Assembly (NCBI GenBank): GCA_907165275.2
Contig: OU015661.1
Span: 7,261,501-7,325,500, forward strand
DNA: 64,000 bases
Source of the DNA: Zygaena filipendulae
Taxonomy: Eukaryota > Arthropoda > Insecta > Lepidoptera > Zygaenidae
Direction of reading: 5' to 3'
Shown here: piece after piece, positions 11,836-26,800 of the stretch
Numbering within the stretch: the stretch's first letter is position 1
How the letters are laid out: each line of letters starts with the position of its first letter
Translations under genes and position numbers: made by a program
The notes under the pieces: generated by a model
Seen by the model: the letters and a program-made list of their open reading frames with translations, nothing else
Told to the model about the DNA's origin: nothing
Databases searched by the model: none

Positions 11836-14800
11836 CTCACCAACAACTGCTCATACCATTACAAATTACAATGTTATTATATTTTTAACATTAATTAAAA
11901 GAATTAAGTACAACAGTTACTTATAGGTAAGCTCAGCATGCACTACACAATCTGTGACTAAAAAAGAATATGTAAAAAAAAGGAAACTTAAAGAAAAATT
12001 AAATCATGTAAATGTACCAAAATTGAAATTAGGTAAGTACTAAAGCTTTGACTGAAATTATCAGTCGTCGTTTATTCGATGTCAGATAAGTGGTCAAGTA
12101 CGCTCCTATAAAACTTACCAGGACCGTCAACATTAATATCGACAAATTCGCTACAGCTGTTCAAGAGCTTACATAGTCTTGGGACAGGAGAGCTTGAACC
12201 AAGAAGTGTTCTACGCAGTATTTCAACAAATTAACACAAAAAATATGAAACTATCTATTTATGAAAACTGTATTTAAATCGGTTGTGTAATGTGTAGTTC
12301 AAAAGAACAGCTAAGCGTACAGATAAGGGGGACAGACAGCGGGAAGCGATTATGTTTTACCGCCGCACTCAGAGTCGACTTTAGTGATTACTTAGTTAAG
12401 TATAGATTTTTAAAACAAAACTGCCGCAATCAGAGACGTTCAGTAAATTAATGTTAATTGGCATTCAATGAGATGTAACTTAATTAGTTAAATGCCAATC
12501 AACATTAATTTATTAAACTTGTCTGATTGCGGCAGTTTTGTTTTAAAAATCTATACTTAACTAAGTAATCATTAAAGTTGACTCTGAGTGCGGCCTTTAT
12601 ACCTATTATCTACCATCATTATGACTGTATAAAGATACATACTATCATTATCCTGTATCCCGTCCATAATGCGCTAGTTGACTAAAATTTAGTTTTTAGT
12701 TCGTTATGTATTGTATTGAATGTAAAATTGCACACGTATTTTGTCTTTTTAATTAATTAAGTCAAAATATCGCGTGACTTCTCGCTATAAGATGTCTCGT
12801 CACCATTGATTTTGCTCGACACTCCTAAACTTTAATGCGCTTAATAGATTTTACTAATCTGAAAATATTTATGTTCTCATATAAGTGAAGTTGTAAATAT
12901 TTCTTAAAACTGAAACCTGAAAAAAAATCTAACTGACCTCAGAAGAATTATTCTTCTGAGTAACTGACGGACTAAATTGAATTTTGATTTTCATATCCCG
13001 GCAATATGCCAACTATCTCCTATGATAACTTATCGTTTTTTTTTTTCAACATTCACATAAAGTCACATAACGACACAATTACTAACTATGTATTATTAGC
13101 ATAGTAAACATTATAAAATACATAATATTCGTTTTTAAGCAATTAAAGAATATGAGATGGGAACAGGATTAATGGGGACGTTGACTACTTTTGAAAATCA
13201 AAATTCTAATTAGTCCGTCAGTAAGAAAAAAAAACAATAGACACGTATTTTTTGCTTTTTCAAATAAATTAAAATATACAAAGATAAAGCGCATTAAAGT
13301 TTAGGGTGAGGGGGTCGTGACGTCACTAACCGCTAAAACCGCCATACAAACTGTCAGAATAGTGACATCACGCGAAATTTCAACTCAATATATCGCCGTT
13401 ATTTTTTGATAAGTAACGTAAAAAAAGAAAAAATACGTGTCCAATATTTTTTAATAATCTACAAGATGGACTAAAAAAAATATTAGTCAACATGCCCATT
13501 GGGATTAATCATGGGATGGAAGATATGTGTTCCTGAGGGGCTATTATGTAATTTTTGTTTCTATCATTTTTCGGTTGCAATAAAAAACATGGCAGTTTTA
13601 CGATTACAATATGCACATTTTGACACCTACAAAAGCAATCAACCATACCATACTTCAAAAGTTGAAGCTGCCTAAACATTACAAAATCGCAATTTTTTTA
13701 TTGAACCTGAAATATGATAACAACAAAAGTTACATCATTTTCGTGCTAATCTTAATTACAAACGCTTAATTATAGTAATGATAAAAGACTCTATTTATAC
13801 CTGCTTATGATTAAGTACCTAAGTACCTAATGAAGGTACATTTACGAATTGCAATAATGTAATGGCACGTTGCTGCGGAACTTGCCCATTTTACACACAA
13901 ATAAATTGTAATCAATTAGTAATACGACACTTTATTGCCAAAAACGAGGTCACCTAAAGTAAACTACTCCAACGAATTATTTTTATGTTCTTTGCTCAAT
14001 GAGTGCTATAGACAAAATAGACATGTGGAATCGTTGTCTATTAGTATTTCGTATTACCTAACGATACATAATAAAAGCACTATATTATTATACTAGCTGA
14101 CCCCCGCGTTTTTACCCGCGGTAATTTCAGAGTACTCGCGAGGATTCCGAGATAAAAAGTACCCTATCACTCATGATCACTTTAACTTCCTATAAGTGAA
14201 AGAATGGTATCCTAGGCATATATAGTTATTATGTACCTACGTTTATTATGTGATAAAAAAAATTCAGTTGAATATGTGCGTGTAGACTGTCACTGTGTGA
14301 CTGACATCTGTATATTTATATTTGTAAATCTCCGGTCCTGAAAATCAGCGCTAGGAGTGCCCGCACTCATAGCAACGTGCTGAGGCAGTGACCGTTTTGG
14401 TCATGGGGACGCATCACACAAGCACCTCTATCATCTATTCTCATAATATTATCATAATGTTTTTAAAATATTTTATTATAATCGTGTTCTAATGTAAGTG
14501 TAAACTAACTGTAATTGTGTTGTTTCTGTTTCCAAATAAATGCCTTTTCTTTCTTCTTTCTTTCTTTCTATATTTGGCTATATATACATAATAATATTAT
14601 GTTATATCTATTGATTGCATAGACTTAAAAGTTGGATTTTTTTGTGGGAGTCATCCTACCAATAAATCACTTCACCACACAAAATTTTCACTGTCAGATA
14701 GCTCATGTTGTAAGAAGTAAATTAGACTATTTTAGAGTTCCTAGGGGAATTCCGAAAGTCACGCGGATGAAACCGCGGGGCACAGCTAGTTAATACATTT

Positions 14801-17800
14801 CAACTTAACTTGGTATCTCTACTCGATCCTGACAAAAATGTTACATATTAACAAACAGACAGACGGACAGCGAAATGATCTCTAAGGGTTCCTTTTTTAC
14901 TTTTGTGGTACGGAACCCAAAAAATTACCAAATGGATATGGCCGTGTTACCTTATTGCCCTCCAGCCGCAGGGTGGTGGTGCTGGGCGGCAGCGTGGCTG
15001 GCGGCTCGTCCAGCTGCCTCTGCGCACAGTCCACGGTGATGAGAGGAATGATAGCGCCGCTCGCGTCCGACACTACATTCGTCATTTTGCATTCGCAAGG
15101 TGCGGGACACGTTTGTAGCGTTGTCTGCGTGGAATTGTTCAAATATTAGGTAATATTTAGGCACCTACTCGTGAACTAGATCGTGTAAATTAAAAAAATA
15201 TTGGATACGTATTTTTTTCACGCAATCACGGCGATACATTGATTGGAGATGACGCATGACGTCACGATCCGGTACAGTTTATACGGGCATAATATTATGA
15301 CGTGATAAGCTCCTTTTAAGTAGGTATATTAATATTATATTTTCATTAATTTAAATATTAGTGTTTATATTACATATTTTTTTATTAACGTCGTCGTCGT
15401 CAGTTAGCGACGGTTTTTCGATTTTTATACCCAACGCAACATAGATATGTAGATGAAAAACGTTAATGTTTCCCCAATTCAGTATAGGTACTTAGTGCAA
15501 AATCATTTATATCTCTGTATTAGCTGTTTGCCGCTATTTCGCCCGCAAATTTCTATGATTCTTATTTCAAAACTAACGAGTTACTTCCATACAAATTTTC
15601 CCCCTTCTTATGTTGAATTTCCAAATCCCAAACGTCATTAAAATTGAACAGCGCGACGTTACCTGTATTATGTCCATGACCTTATGCATTGGTTTCCCTC
15701 TATAGAGTTGCTGATTGCACGTGAGTCGATAGTAGTCCACGATCAACCCTTTGATCGTGCCGTTGTTCTTCTCCATAGCGAGCCAGTCGAAGCCATTGTC
15801 ACTGCAGTCCCATTTGTTGCCTAAAAATTATTAATAATTCCGTTCATATACGCACAGTCAATAATAGAACCTCGATTTACTGAAGTCGGTTAAAAATCCA
15901 ATGATCTATTTATTTTAGGGACAGTTATACTTAGATTAAAACAAAAAGGCGGAAGATAAGTGACTCGCCTATAACAAGTGGACCGCTCAAATTAGGTCCG
16001 TTTCGCCTTATTTCACTCAGTCGCAATCGGCGAGTGCCCATAAGCGCACCTGTGACGAGAAGAGACTCTTTTATTGTTTTAAGTGGAAAAAAGGTTAGTT
16101 GTCCATAAAAAAGTTATGAGCTTGAGCTGAAACTTTGAGCTGGGTGCGAATTTTTGTACCCTCGGATGTCTAAATTGACCGGACTAATTATTATTGTATG
16201 TATTTTCTTAAATATGGCATTTCATAATTTCAATTGTAATAAAAATAAATAATTTTTTTTTTATTATTTTTTTTTTTTGTTCTTGTTTTTTGTAACCCTA
16301 CTTACTCCAAAACTTCACGCACTCCTTTTTTTTTAATCTAAGCAGTTATAAGATTTAATAAACTAAGGTAAATTAGAAACAATTTTAATTACGTTCGGCT
16401 TAATAGACTTTCAAGAAACGACAAACAGCTAGAATGACAGAACACACTGTTGGGACTGTTGGTATGTGATATTTTGCTTTGGCTGCCATCGAAATCAGAA
16501 TTTTATAACTAGTTTCGAAGGAGTTTTTTTTTAACATGTACTAAACTACTTACACCTTGAGGACTAATTCTACTCATCAAGCCGCACCACTCCCATCACG
16601 ACGGGAGTGGTGGGAGTGATGCGGTGGTAGGTACTGAATAAGTAGGCACCATACACGCACTAAGTCAATTTGGCCATCCTAACAAGTGTATATCGTAAGG
16701 ATATCGTGGTGGTAGCGGTGCGATAGTAGGTAGTCAATAGGTACCACCATACACGCACTCAGTCAATCCGGCCATCCTAACAAGCGTATATTATGAGGAA
16801 AGACTCTTATCATTCACCGATTTCGACTGTCATTAGGTAACAATAGACTCGAGAGAAAGCGTGAGAAGGGAACGTGAAACTCGTACTTCGATCGCGCTAG
16901 AAAATAACCCTTTCATGTTTTACGTAACAGAATTGGCCCTCTGCTTTAAGGGAGCGAAAATAAAAAATTAAATATTACTATACACCTTTTTATATGGAAG
17001 CAAGGTAAGTAAGGTATGTATCCATAGTAGATACCAATAGCGTGGATAGGTATTGAAGTGAACCAACACTATCTCACTTTTACAAAATCGGATAAAATTT
17101 CGAAATACGATAGCGACCCATAAATATAGTTAGAGATGACAAGGGTTTTTAAAATATTGGAAATTGTTTAAAGGTTTCTCAGAAGCCAAGAAATAAAAAA
17201 TTGTCCGGGGTACTTTAGAACAATGACTTGTTTTTACTTTTTAGTGACGCTTAAATGTGCATGAAAGACAAATCTAAATTAAGACGAGAGAAGCAATTAA
17301 GCTAAAGGTCGTGACCATATATTGGTCCTTTTTTGTGCAATCCTTCAAGAAACGTTTGGACAACAAAATGTTTAACAGATGTTAGCGTATAAAAAATGAG
17401 TCGTACAATCGATGAGAATTTTGGAAAGCATGTAGAATCCAAAATTGGAGGGCGTGTCTTTGAGCGACCTTATCCTAATTGGCTGTTTCAGTATCCACGT
17501 CAAAATTACCTAATATCGTGTTGTCTGGAAGAGATCGCTAGTAAAGCGATAAGACAGCCTTTTGTATGCCTTAATTTATAAGATTTTTTGTAAACACACT
17601 GTACAATAAAGAGTATTCTATTCTATTCTAAAAAAACTTATTTCTTCTCTGTCGCAATTAAAATTTTCAGGTAATCTTTATAACGAGAAAGATAACTGAC
17701 GGATTAATCAAATCATAAAGCAAAGATATTAAAATCGTTTATAATTGTAATCATAAAGTTCTCTTTGATAAATTTTGTGAATGGCTAAAACTAAATAACT

Positions 17801-20800
17801 TTATTTAATGTAGATATACATAATATAGAGTCAGAACGAAAGGACAAAGATTTTAATCTGTTGAATAACTATAGGTAAAATACAGAGTGGAATAAACAAA
17901 CCCTAAATACTCAAAATAATGATGATGATAAATTTTATTGAAATAAATATCCTTATTTTTAAAGAAAAGTATTATCAGCATTTCACTATTTATTTTTTTT
18001 AAATTGCTCACCTCAGATATCCGAAAACATAATATCAGTTATTATACCATGCCATGATTCAGTTACTTAATCAATAAAAAGCTATGAAATCTAATTAGGA
18101 TATGGACAGCATACTTACTATCTACCATCGTTCGTTTAATCCAGCCTGTATTTATATTCTGTTTCTTTGAGTGTCTGTGGTTCTGTATGTGCTTCAAGCA
18201 AAATCTACTGACTAGCATTACTACTCGAACAACGAGAGAGTTGCTAAAATTATTAAATTAATAAAAAAGTTATATCCCACCCGAGGCCACCTGGTTAAAT
18301 TGCAAGACTCTGCTAGGAATATAGCTAAATAAATTTTATTAATAACATCCGCAATTAAATAAAAAACACGCAATATACTATACTATATAAAGCAAATGTT
18401 AGTTTTCTTTATCAAAACCGATTAAAGATTCATTTTATAGCCAACTGTTTATGATAGACTTCCTTTATCACATTTAATATACATTATTATAGGTATAAAT
18501 TCTAAAGCTAAATTTTGAAGTGTAGAAAAGTAACGAAAATATGAAAATCGAGAAAATCGAAGTTACGGTTACGAAATCAAAAAGTTTTTGAAGGTAACTC
18601 TACAATTCGATCGTGAAGGTCAAAATGTCAAATAAATCACGTGATAAACCTGACTGTGCTACAGTAGGTAGATACCTACTAGCTATACGTAATCAACGGA
18701 ACACTTGCATTCCAGGGAATCCTGGGAAAATTTAAATGATAACTTTTAGGGAATCTTATTTTTATTGGTATATTTTTCATGAAATTTAGTATGCAGGGGG
18801 TTTCTGGGGCGATTAATCGATCTAGCTAGGTTTCATTTTTAGAAAACGTCTTTTTATCCGTGTTTTCAGGCAATGAAAAATTAGTGTTGTTTTTCTACTT
18901 AACATCAGATGGCGCTATACACAACGAGCGAAACCGCCACTAACGGACTGCCAAAGGTATGAGAGCGAGGCTCATACCTGCGGGGCTAAGATGCGCAACA
19001 CGATAAAATTTTATCGAGCCATTTTATCGATTCTCGTCGACAAAGCCATACAATATGTCGACGAGAATCGATAAAATGGCTCGATAAAATTTTATCGTGT
19101 TGCGCATCTTAGCCCGGCCGTGTATTTGGCATTATCTTATCAAATCTATCTGTAGGTGAATATAAAAATGAACCCTTATTTTCTTTGGTCACGGCATCAC
19201 GCGTGAACGACTGGACCGGTCACCATTGAATTTTGCATTCACGTTGTCAGGGGTACAGAGAATACTTTTTATCCCCGAATTCCTGCGGGAACTCCGAAAT
19301 TACCGCAGGTGAAACTGATGAACTGGGGCTAGTTTTAAAATTTAAAGTTTAATTTGACGCCTATTAACGCATAGCTACTACATAATATTATATGGTTTAG
19401 TTTCAAGTCGAAGCGTAGCGGGAGTTAACTTCAAACATGAATAAAATTGTAATTGGTCCTATACCGTATTTATTAAAATTAAATAAATAAATAAATAAAC
19501 GAAACAAACGCGTACTAGACGGTTTATTACAAAACATTTTAAAAAAATCACTGCAAAAGCCACGTGATAGAGGACAATAGACCAACGTGAAAAAAACAAG
19601 AAACGCTATGAACAGTAATAAAATATAATAAAGCATGAATGACACACACAAATGAGAAAGATCTATCGTAAAATTAAATTGCAAGTTTGGTCCGGAGTTA
19701 ACATGGCCTTGACGCCGAAATTACGAGTACATTCATAAACCTTTTACGAGGTTTCTCTGGCGAGCCTTAGCTTAATTTTTGCTGTACTGTATAATTTTAT
19801 TCGTACAGTTTAACTTTTTTTTTTAAATCCTTAAACAAACTTTGAAACACCCTTTTACGCGTTCATAATTGGACGCAGATAAGCAAAAACATGTTAACCC
19901 ACAAAACAAAGTTATTGATTTAATTATGTGTTTACCTTATTACATTGTTTAAATATGTAACTAAATATTGAACATAAATATGTTGAAACAAAATGGCGCT
20001 ATAATTTTAAAACTTTAATTTACTCCTAATTTCTCCAGTGTGGGTTAACACACTATTGCTTATCTATGTCCAATTCTGGATACCTAATATCGTATCTCTG
20101 TAGGGTAGGTACCGTAAAGTAATAAAGTAAGTCAAATTTTCATTTTACATAAGTCGTTGATAAGGTATTATTACACCTATAGCCTAAATTATTTTTTACC
20201 GTAAATGGATTCTTTAATTTAGGTAAATAGATAGTTTTGTATTTTGAATCATAAAATAACCAAAAACTATAGGTACCTACTTACAGTTATAGACTAACAG
20301 GCACTATCTAGTTCGCCGGCCAGGATTTAATATATTTTAGTCCACAAGTTTAAGTAGGTTACCTAGGAATTGTTACAAAAGATGGACCTAATTGCCCTTA
20401 GGAATACCTATAGATGATTTTGAAAAAGCATAACGATGTCGTCTTTGTTTACGTATAATTACGTTTTGTATTAAGTATGTTATATTATACGTATTTCGTA
20501 CGAAATATAGGAGACTTATGCTTGAAGAAGGAACGCTTGCTAGCTCTCGTAGCGTCTGAAAAGAGCATTAGAATACATTTAATCGTGTCAAGTGGTAGTA
20601 GAGTATGAAATCTCGTGCGTTATTTTTTCCTCTTGAAACATACGATAAAAGTTATCTACTACTGCTAAACATAGTTATAACATTCCTAAAAAAAAACTCT
20701 TAAAATGAAATATCTCTCTACTTGAAGCGTTACACAAAAAAAGGTGTGAAATATATTATGTAGGTAATTTAACGTATACCTAAGTGGTCGCTGGTACAGT

Positions 20801-23800
20801 TTTTTTTTTTAATATTTTGGTAAGCAAACCGCATTTCTCTTATCTTTAAGGGTCTCCTCATCTTCTAATATATAAAATTCTCGTGTCACAATGTCCGTTC
20901 CCATACTCCTCCGAAACGGCTTGACCGATTCTCATGAAATTTTTTATACATATTCAGTAGGTCTGAGAATCGGCTACTATCTATTTTTCATCCCGGAATT
21001 CCCGCGGGAACTCCGAAACTCACGCGGGTGACACCGCGGGGCACAGCTAGTATAATTATAATATGTATCCCCGTGACACCGGCCTAGCCTTAGGTATGCA
21101 TATAGCAAGTATGGTAGTACATATTTATATTTGTATTTATTTATATTTATTGAGACGGGACTCTGGAGTGATTCGTTTTTGTGTTTTTTTGTGAACAGAA
21201 TAAGCGCACTACTATATTTGTTACTGATCTCCGTGGTCCATCATCTCCGTTTGTAAAGTTGTATTTAATACACTCTATCATAATACATATTATTATTTTT
21301 AATGTACTTTTCACTGACCAGCAAGATACACTCTCTCCAAATGCGGCGGACCCTTTAGCGCGCTAGACTTCATATGCCGCAAGAGGTTATTTCTAAGGTC
21401 CATTTCGCGGAGTTGCGGCATCTGGACAACCACGTCTGCTGGCACATCCCATATGGACTGCAAACCATGCATAACAAATTTCTGTAAAAAAAAAACTAGG
21501 TAAGAAGAATATTTTTACTCAGATTCTTTTTCAACCCGACCTTATTCTTAAAAGTACGTAACTTTAAGTTTCAGCAAATAGTACACGAAAGTAATTTAAG
21601 GTAAACGAAGGTAATTGCAGCGCACACACACACCACGCACACATTTTTCCACATTTATATAATACATAATATAGATAGGTATACAACTCTATGAGTCCAG
21701 AACATTATGCCGTTCAGACGTAGAAATGTTTTACAATTGACAAGCCAGATTCTGATCATCTTTTTCAAACGTCCCAGGTTCTTAGCAGAAACAGATAAGA
21801 AATTATTATGGAGACTTCTGCTGGTTTACCTGCGCGTTATAACATTAGTGTGAATGGTTCCAGAATTAGAAGCCTCTTCAGGTACATACTTCTTATAAAA
21901 GTATATTTTAGTTTTCTCTCGTTTTTTTTTAAATACATTATTTTGTTCTTATCTCACTCACCTTATTTATTATTATTATTGTATGTATGTTTGAATGTTC
22001 ACAAACAACAATAAACAAAAAACGAAAAGTGTTTGAACGAATTATACATAATAATTATGGTACATAAGATAAAAAATAAGAGAAGCAACTTTAAAGCTAC
22101 CTACTATATAAACATGATTAAATATTTCTCTTCGAGAGGTAAATAATACAATATAGGTAGTAAAAGTCAAAACAATAATAATATTATGTTTGGATATTAA
22201 CACAGCGCTCTATACCTGGGACCGTATTTTTGTTTTGAATCGTTCGAATGGGCATGTTGACTAATTTTTATTTTTTAGTCCGTCTTGTAGATTATTAAAA
22301 AATATTGGACACGTATTTTTTATTTTTTTACGTAATCAAAAAATAACGGCGATACATTGAGTTGAAGTAGAGTCTTGCCAAAAAATATAATATTGGCTTT
22401 GTTAAATAGCGTTTTAAATATTATGTGGGTTAAACATTTTCCCACCATCGAGACAAAAACGAGACAGTAAAATAGGTTATGGTCAAAAAACAACTGGACA
22501 AAAACAAAAGGATTAGATTCTACCTGTTTAAACAATGACCATTAATTAGTGCCTACAAAGTACAAATAAACTTACATATTTTACTTACATATTATAAACA
22601 GTCTTTGATATACATACTTCGAACGTGGATAACGTGCATTTCGGTGAGTATACAATTTGTTTTGGCTGACATAATTTTCGTAATATATTTGTGTTATCGT
22701 TCGTTGAGATTATTTTGTATATGTATGTTATTAGGTAGGTATATATTAAAGTTAATATTTTCTATAACCATATTTTCGAAAACTTTATCCGGCACAGTGA
22801 TAAATAAAACTTTGAAAAGGTAAGTTGGTAAATGATAATCACTTTTATCACTTACTATTACGTATAGTTACCCATTTATTATTATCATAAATTGTAATTT
22901 CACTGAGTGGCAGGCTTGTATAGTTGTAAGCCCCGCCTTTTAACAGAAACTTTGAGTAGGTTACCTACATTGGTACTACATACTATAAAACCTATAAAAT
23001 ATGCAAATGTGACTTTGTTTGACTGTTATGCTTTCACCCCTTAACTAACTAGTCACATTCGTATTTAAAATTGACGGATTTTAAGTGTTCCCTTGTTATG
23101 TTTTATTTGCTTACTATGCGTACCTATTAATTAGTTTTTATTCCAAAAGGTAGCCTTAAAATAGATGTTTTAAATTTATTTAATCATACCTACATCAAAT
23201 AGATTCATTCTCGGTGTTTCCTCATCAAAAGAGGCGAATTACCTATAGTTGAATGTACGTACATCCGTAGGTATCGCGATTGGCACAAAATGAATTTGGA
23301 TTTGTCATTTCCTCTTCTGAATATTACTTTTGAAAGGTTTGGACGTCGTCAATTGAATATAATATGAAACGTAGAAGCAAAAGACTTATTTTCATGTAAA
23401 ATCTTTTACGATAGAGTAATGTCTTTTCTAACTACAAATGTAGATACGTTAAACAGCATTGAAATCGAAAATGCTTTTGATAAGCTTATACAAAAAAAAT
23501 TGAAAACAAAAATATCCAAAAACACAAAAAGCTAAAAATGAAAAAATACCGATTTAATCCAAAATACAAAAATACACGTAATATTATTGGTTTGTGCTAC
23601 CACTGATCGTTTGAATTCGGTGCAAAGCCCGCTTGTGTCTGCCCACTTGGGTTGATCTGCTCACGACCAGCTCGTGGCGGGAGTGGACTTACATCTACCC
23701 ACTCCATATTTGGCTTGTCACCGACTTCAAACCGATCAGTGGTAGCACAAACCAAACATAATATTATGTCTATTTTTGTCTTATGGATTAAATCGGTATT

Positions 23801-26800
23801 TTGTTATTTTTAGCTTTTTAGTTGTAACATTTAGTTTATTTCTCGGTTTAAAGTGACTCGGTTTGTAAATTATCTAAGTTATAATAGCCTAATGTCAACT
23901 GCTCATCACTTTTTACAAAATATTGCTTTTCCCGATGCAGGGACGTTAATTGTTGATGAGATCTCCTAGTACTTACATCACCATCAGTTCCACTTCGCCA
24001 TACCTATACATTGTGATGAGCATAAATTATTTCGAAACTATATTAAAGTTAACGAATCGGAACCCATGTAACACCTATTATTAAGTAGTTCCGATCACCA
24101 TCTGTGGTCTTCATCACCAGTTCCACTTCTTCAAATTTCGCTTTCCGAAAGCAAATAAATTATTTACTATGAAAAATACAACAATCACCATAGGTTTTTT
24201 GCAGAGTTCCCTTGATTTCTACAAGGTCCCATCATCAGATCTCGACTTAGTGACAATGGGACCAATTTGGGAGTATACCCTTTCAAACAAAAAAACAATT
24301 TTTTCAAATCGGTCCAATCGAAACCCGTAAAATACGTAGCTATTATTGTTGAGTAGTTTCTATAACCATCTGTGGTCTTCATCATCAGTTTCACTTCTTC
24401 AAATTTTGCTTTCCAAAAGCGAATGAATGATTTACTATAAAACATTTCCAAATCACTATAGGTGTGCCTATAAATAATTATTGAAGTGTACCCTCCATTT
24501 CTCCAAGATCCCATCATCAGATCCCGATTTGGTGGCAATGGGATCAACTTGGGAGTATAAACTTAAAAAAAAAAATCCAAATCGTTCCAACTGTCTTCGA
24601 GCTTCAACCACTAGCACAGAATACTTTTATTATACTCGTATATTATACAGGGATTTCTAAATTATAGAATGTGAATAAGATTTGCATAGAAGTTTGTTCC
24701 GTTTACAACTCTGAGGGAAAGGGGGTTCAAAGGTTATGTAATTACTTACCTCAATCACATTGGCCTCGAACAAATTCCCTTGGAATTTGGATAACGCTGT
24801 ACAGTTAATGAATGCCAAATGACGTAGAGCGGGAAAGTGGTGCGACAGTGTACCGATGTCAAAACACTGTCCTGGCCACTCGAACACCGTTAAGTGAGTT
24901 ATGACATGTCTGTGGAAAAACATGCAAAATCAATAAGCAGTTAGTAGATTAGGTACGCATAATACCCCCCCCCCCCCCCTCCCGGGCTACAGAAATTGTG
25001 TTAGCAAAAATAAGTAACATGTTATCCAAAAGGGAATTTCGGATTATGTCACTCGGGACTACCTTAGCTTCCTATAAATTAAAGGATTTCCTTTATAGGT
25101 GTTCCCCTCGGTTTCACCTGTGATAATTTCGGAGTTCCCGAGGGAATTCTGGAATAAAAGTACCCTATGTCACTCAGGACTACCTTAGTTTCCTAAAGGT
25201 GACTTTATAGGTGTTCCCCGCGCACTTACCCATGATAATTTTGGAGTACCCGAGGGAATTCTGAGATAAAAGTACCCTATGTGTTAATCTGATGTATAAT
25301 CCATCCATCCATCCATCCATCCATCCATCCATCCATCCATCCATCCATCCATCCATCCATCCATCCATCCATCCATCCATCCATACATTCTTACAAACTT
25401 TCGCCTTTATAATATTAGTAGGATAGAGGCAGAAATTTTAGAAAAACTGAAATCGCCTTGAGCTATAGTATAGACTATTTAATAAAGGAACCGATAACTT
25501 ATAATTAATAAATATTAATTTTTGTTTCTTTTGTGAGAAATCTTTACCCTTCATTTGGGCCCCCCAACTAATTTGATACAGGGCAAAGCACGCTACGCCA
25601 CTGATAACTAGCAATAGATAGAATAGACACCGCCTAGCGTTTCTAATAAATTCAGTATCTTGTACATTTATGATAGACGTCTGTGGTCTCACCCTCGTAA
25701 ATTCTGGGACTTCCACTAGAATCCCTAGATATAACAAAGTATGTTTTTTTAATATATATGGTAATTAATATCATCATCACATTAACGTAACTTACTGCTT
25801 TCCGGATAACCATTTGCCAGGTAAACCTCCTTTACACAATAGTCGGTATGATGATATAGTTTCGTAGCATTGTGCCGTAGCCGTGTGCTCGAGTAGTGAG
25901 CAGCGATGGATCGGAGGGTGACTCGTCCCGTTAAACCTCCGGAGCTGCGCCACGGGAGTCGCTAAGGCAAATAAACCCAGAAGAATCACCAACTTCAGCA
26001 AACCTGAACAAGAGAAATATATATTTCATCACTGAAGCTCTGTTCTTAGGTCGTATACATTTAACTCAAAATACAATATGTAAATTCGTCCAGTAATTTC
26101 TATTTTGTTTTACAAAACAGATATTTTACAAACTGCGCACTCTTAGGTTGCTTTACCCTAAGTGATGAAAAGTAGTGTTCAGTTAATCCGGCGTAAGGTA
26201 ATATACCCTACGACTATAAGTACCCTCGCTAACGTCGCTTATACTCTTGCTTACCTACAAACAATCTACTTATCAATCGACGTACCTACTAACTTTATCT
26301 TATGGTTAGCGTATAATATATCGAGTAACAGCTACAGGTTAAAAATTACTGACAAGCAATAGTTTAACAGTAGCTGAACATCGAGACTATAAGTAGATAT
26401 GTGATTTGTTTTTAAACAACCATTTGTGGGAAAGCCTACAGTTTTATCAATCACAATTAATAACCAAGTGAGCTTAGTGAATCATACCAATACTACCTCT
26501 CGCTGCAATGGCTGAACAGATTTTGATGAAATTTCGAGTAACAAATGTTTTGAGTTGCACATGGTTAAAGAAAATGCGTTGGAAGTACCTATCTAACAAA
26601 ACAATTAAATATTCCAACAAAATGCTGTGCAGTTTGGCGGGTGTAAATTAAGAACACGCTGATTTGTGTTAAATTGAATAAAAAATTATTATTTTTATTA
26701 TGTAATCTATAATTACTAATATTATAAAGAGGTAAAGTTCGTGAGTTTGTGACGTTATAGGGAACGATTTTAAATTTTTTTGGACTTATACCGCGGGGGA

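Larger units (their letters stand above)
15821..21318 (-). other. Intron 5.5 kb long between LRR-gene exons 4 and 5
   Basis: No exon is needed here: phase runs directly from exon 4 (ending after the first base of a Gly codon) to exon 5. The intron holds the repeats listed separately (16581-16800, 17560-17632, 18983-19115, 19180-19335, 19870-20072, 20858-21055). The remaining stretches show AT-rich sequence without recognisable content. Confidence 0.8.

Noticed and set aside
14903..15164. Overlapping plus-strand and alternative-frame ORFs at 14.9-15.2 kb
   Set aside because: They are shadows of LRR-gene exon 6, whose minus-strand frame carries the CPAPCEC cap and fits phase.
19403..19684. 93-codon hydrophobic minus-strand open frame
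   Set aside because: The composition (poly-Phe/Leu/Ile/Tyr) is what AT-rich non-coding DNA gives by chance. No conserved feature.
21808..21895. Possible extra exon ([15 protein letters not shown]) with a GTACAT donor-like end
   Set aside because: It is on the plus strand inside a minus-strand intron with no partner exons. The following residues are AT-rich noise.
25438..25737. 99-codon minus-strand open frame with hydrophobic segments in LRR-gene intron 2
   Set aside because: Exons 2 and 3 join in phase without it. The plus-strand text (GGCCCCCCAACTAATTTGAT) reads like a dispersed repeat.
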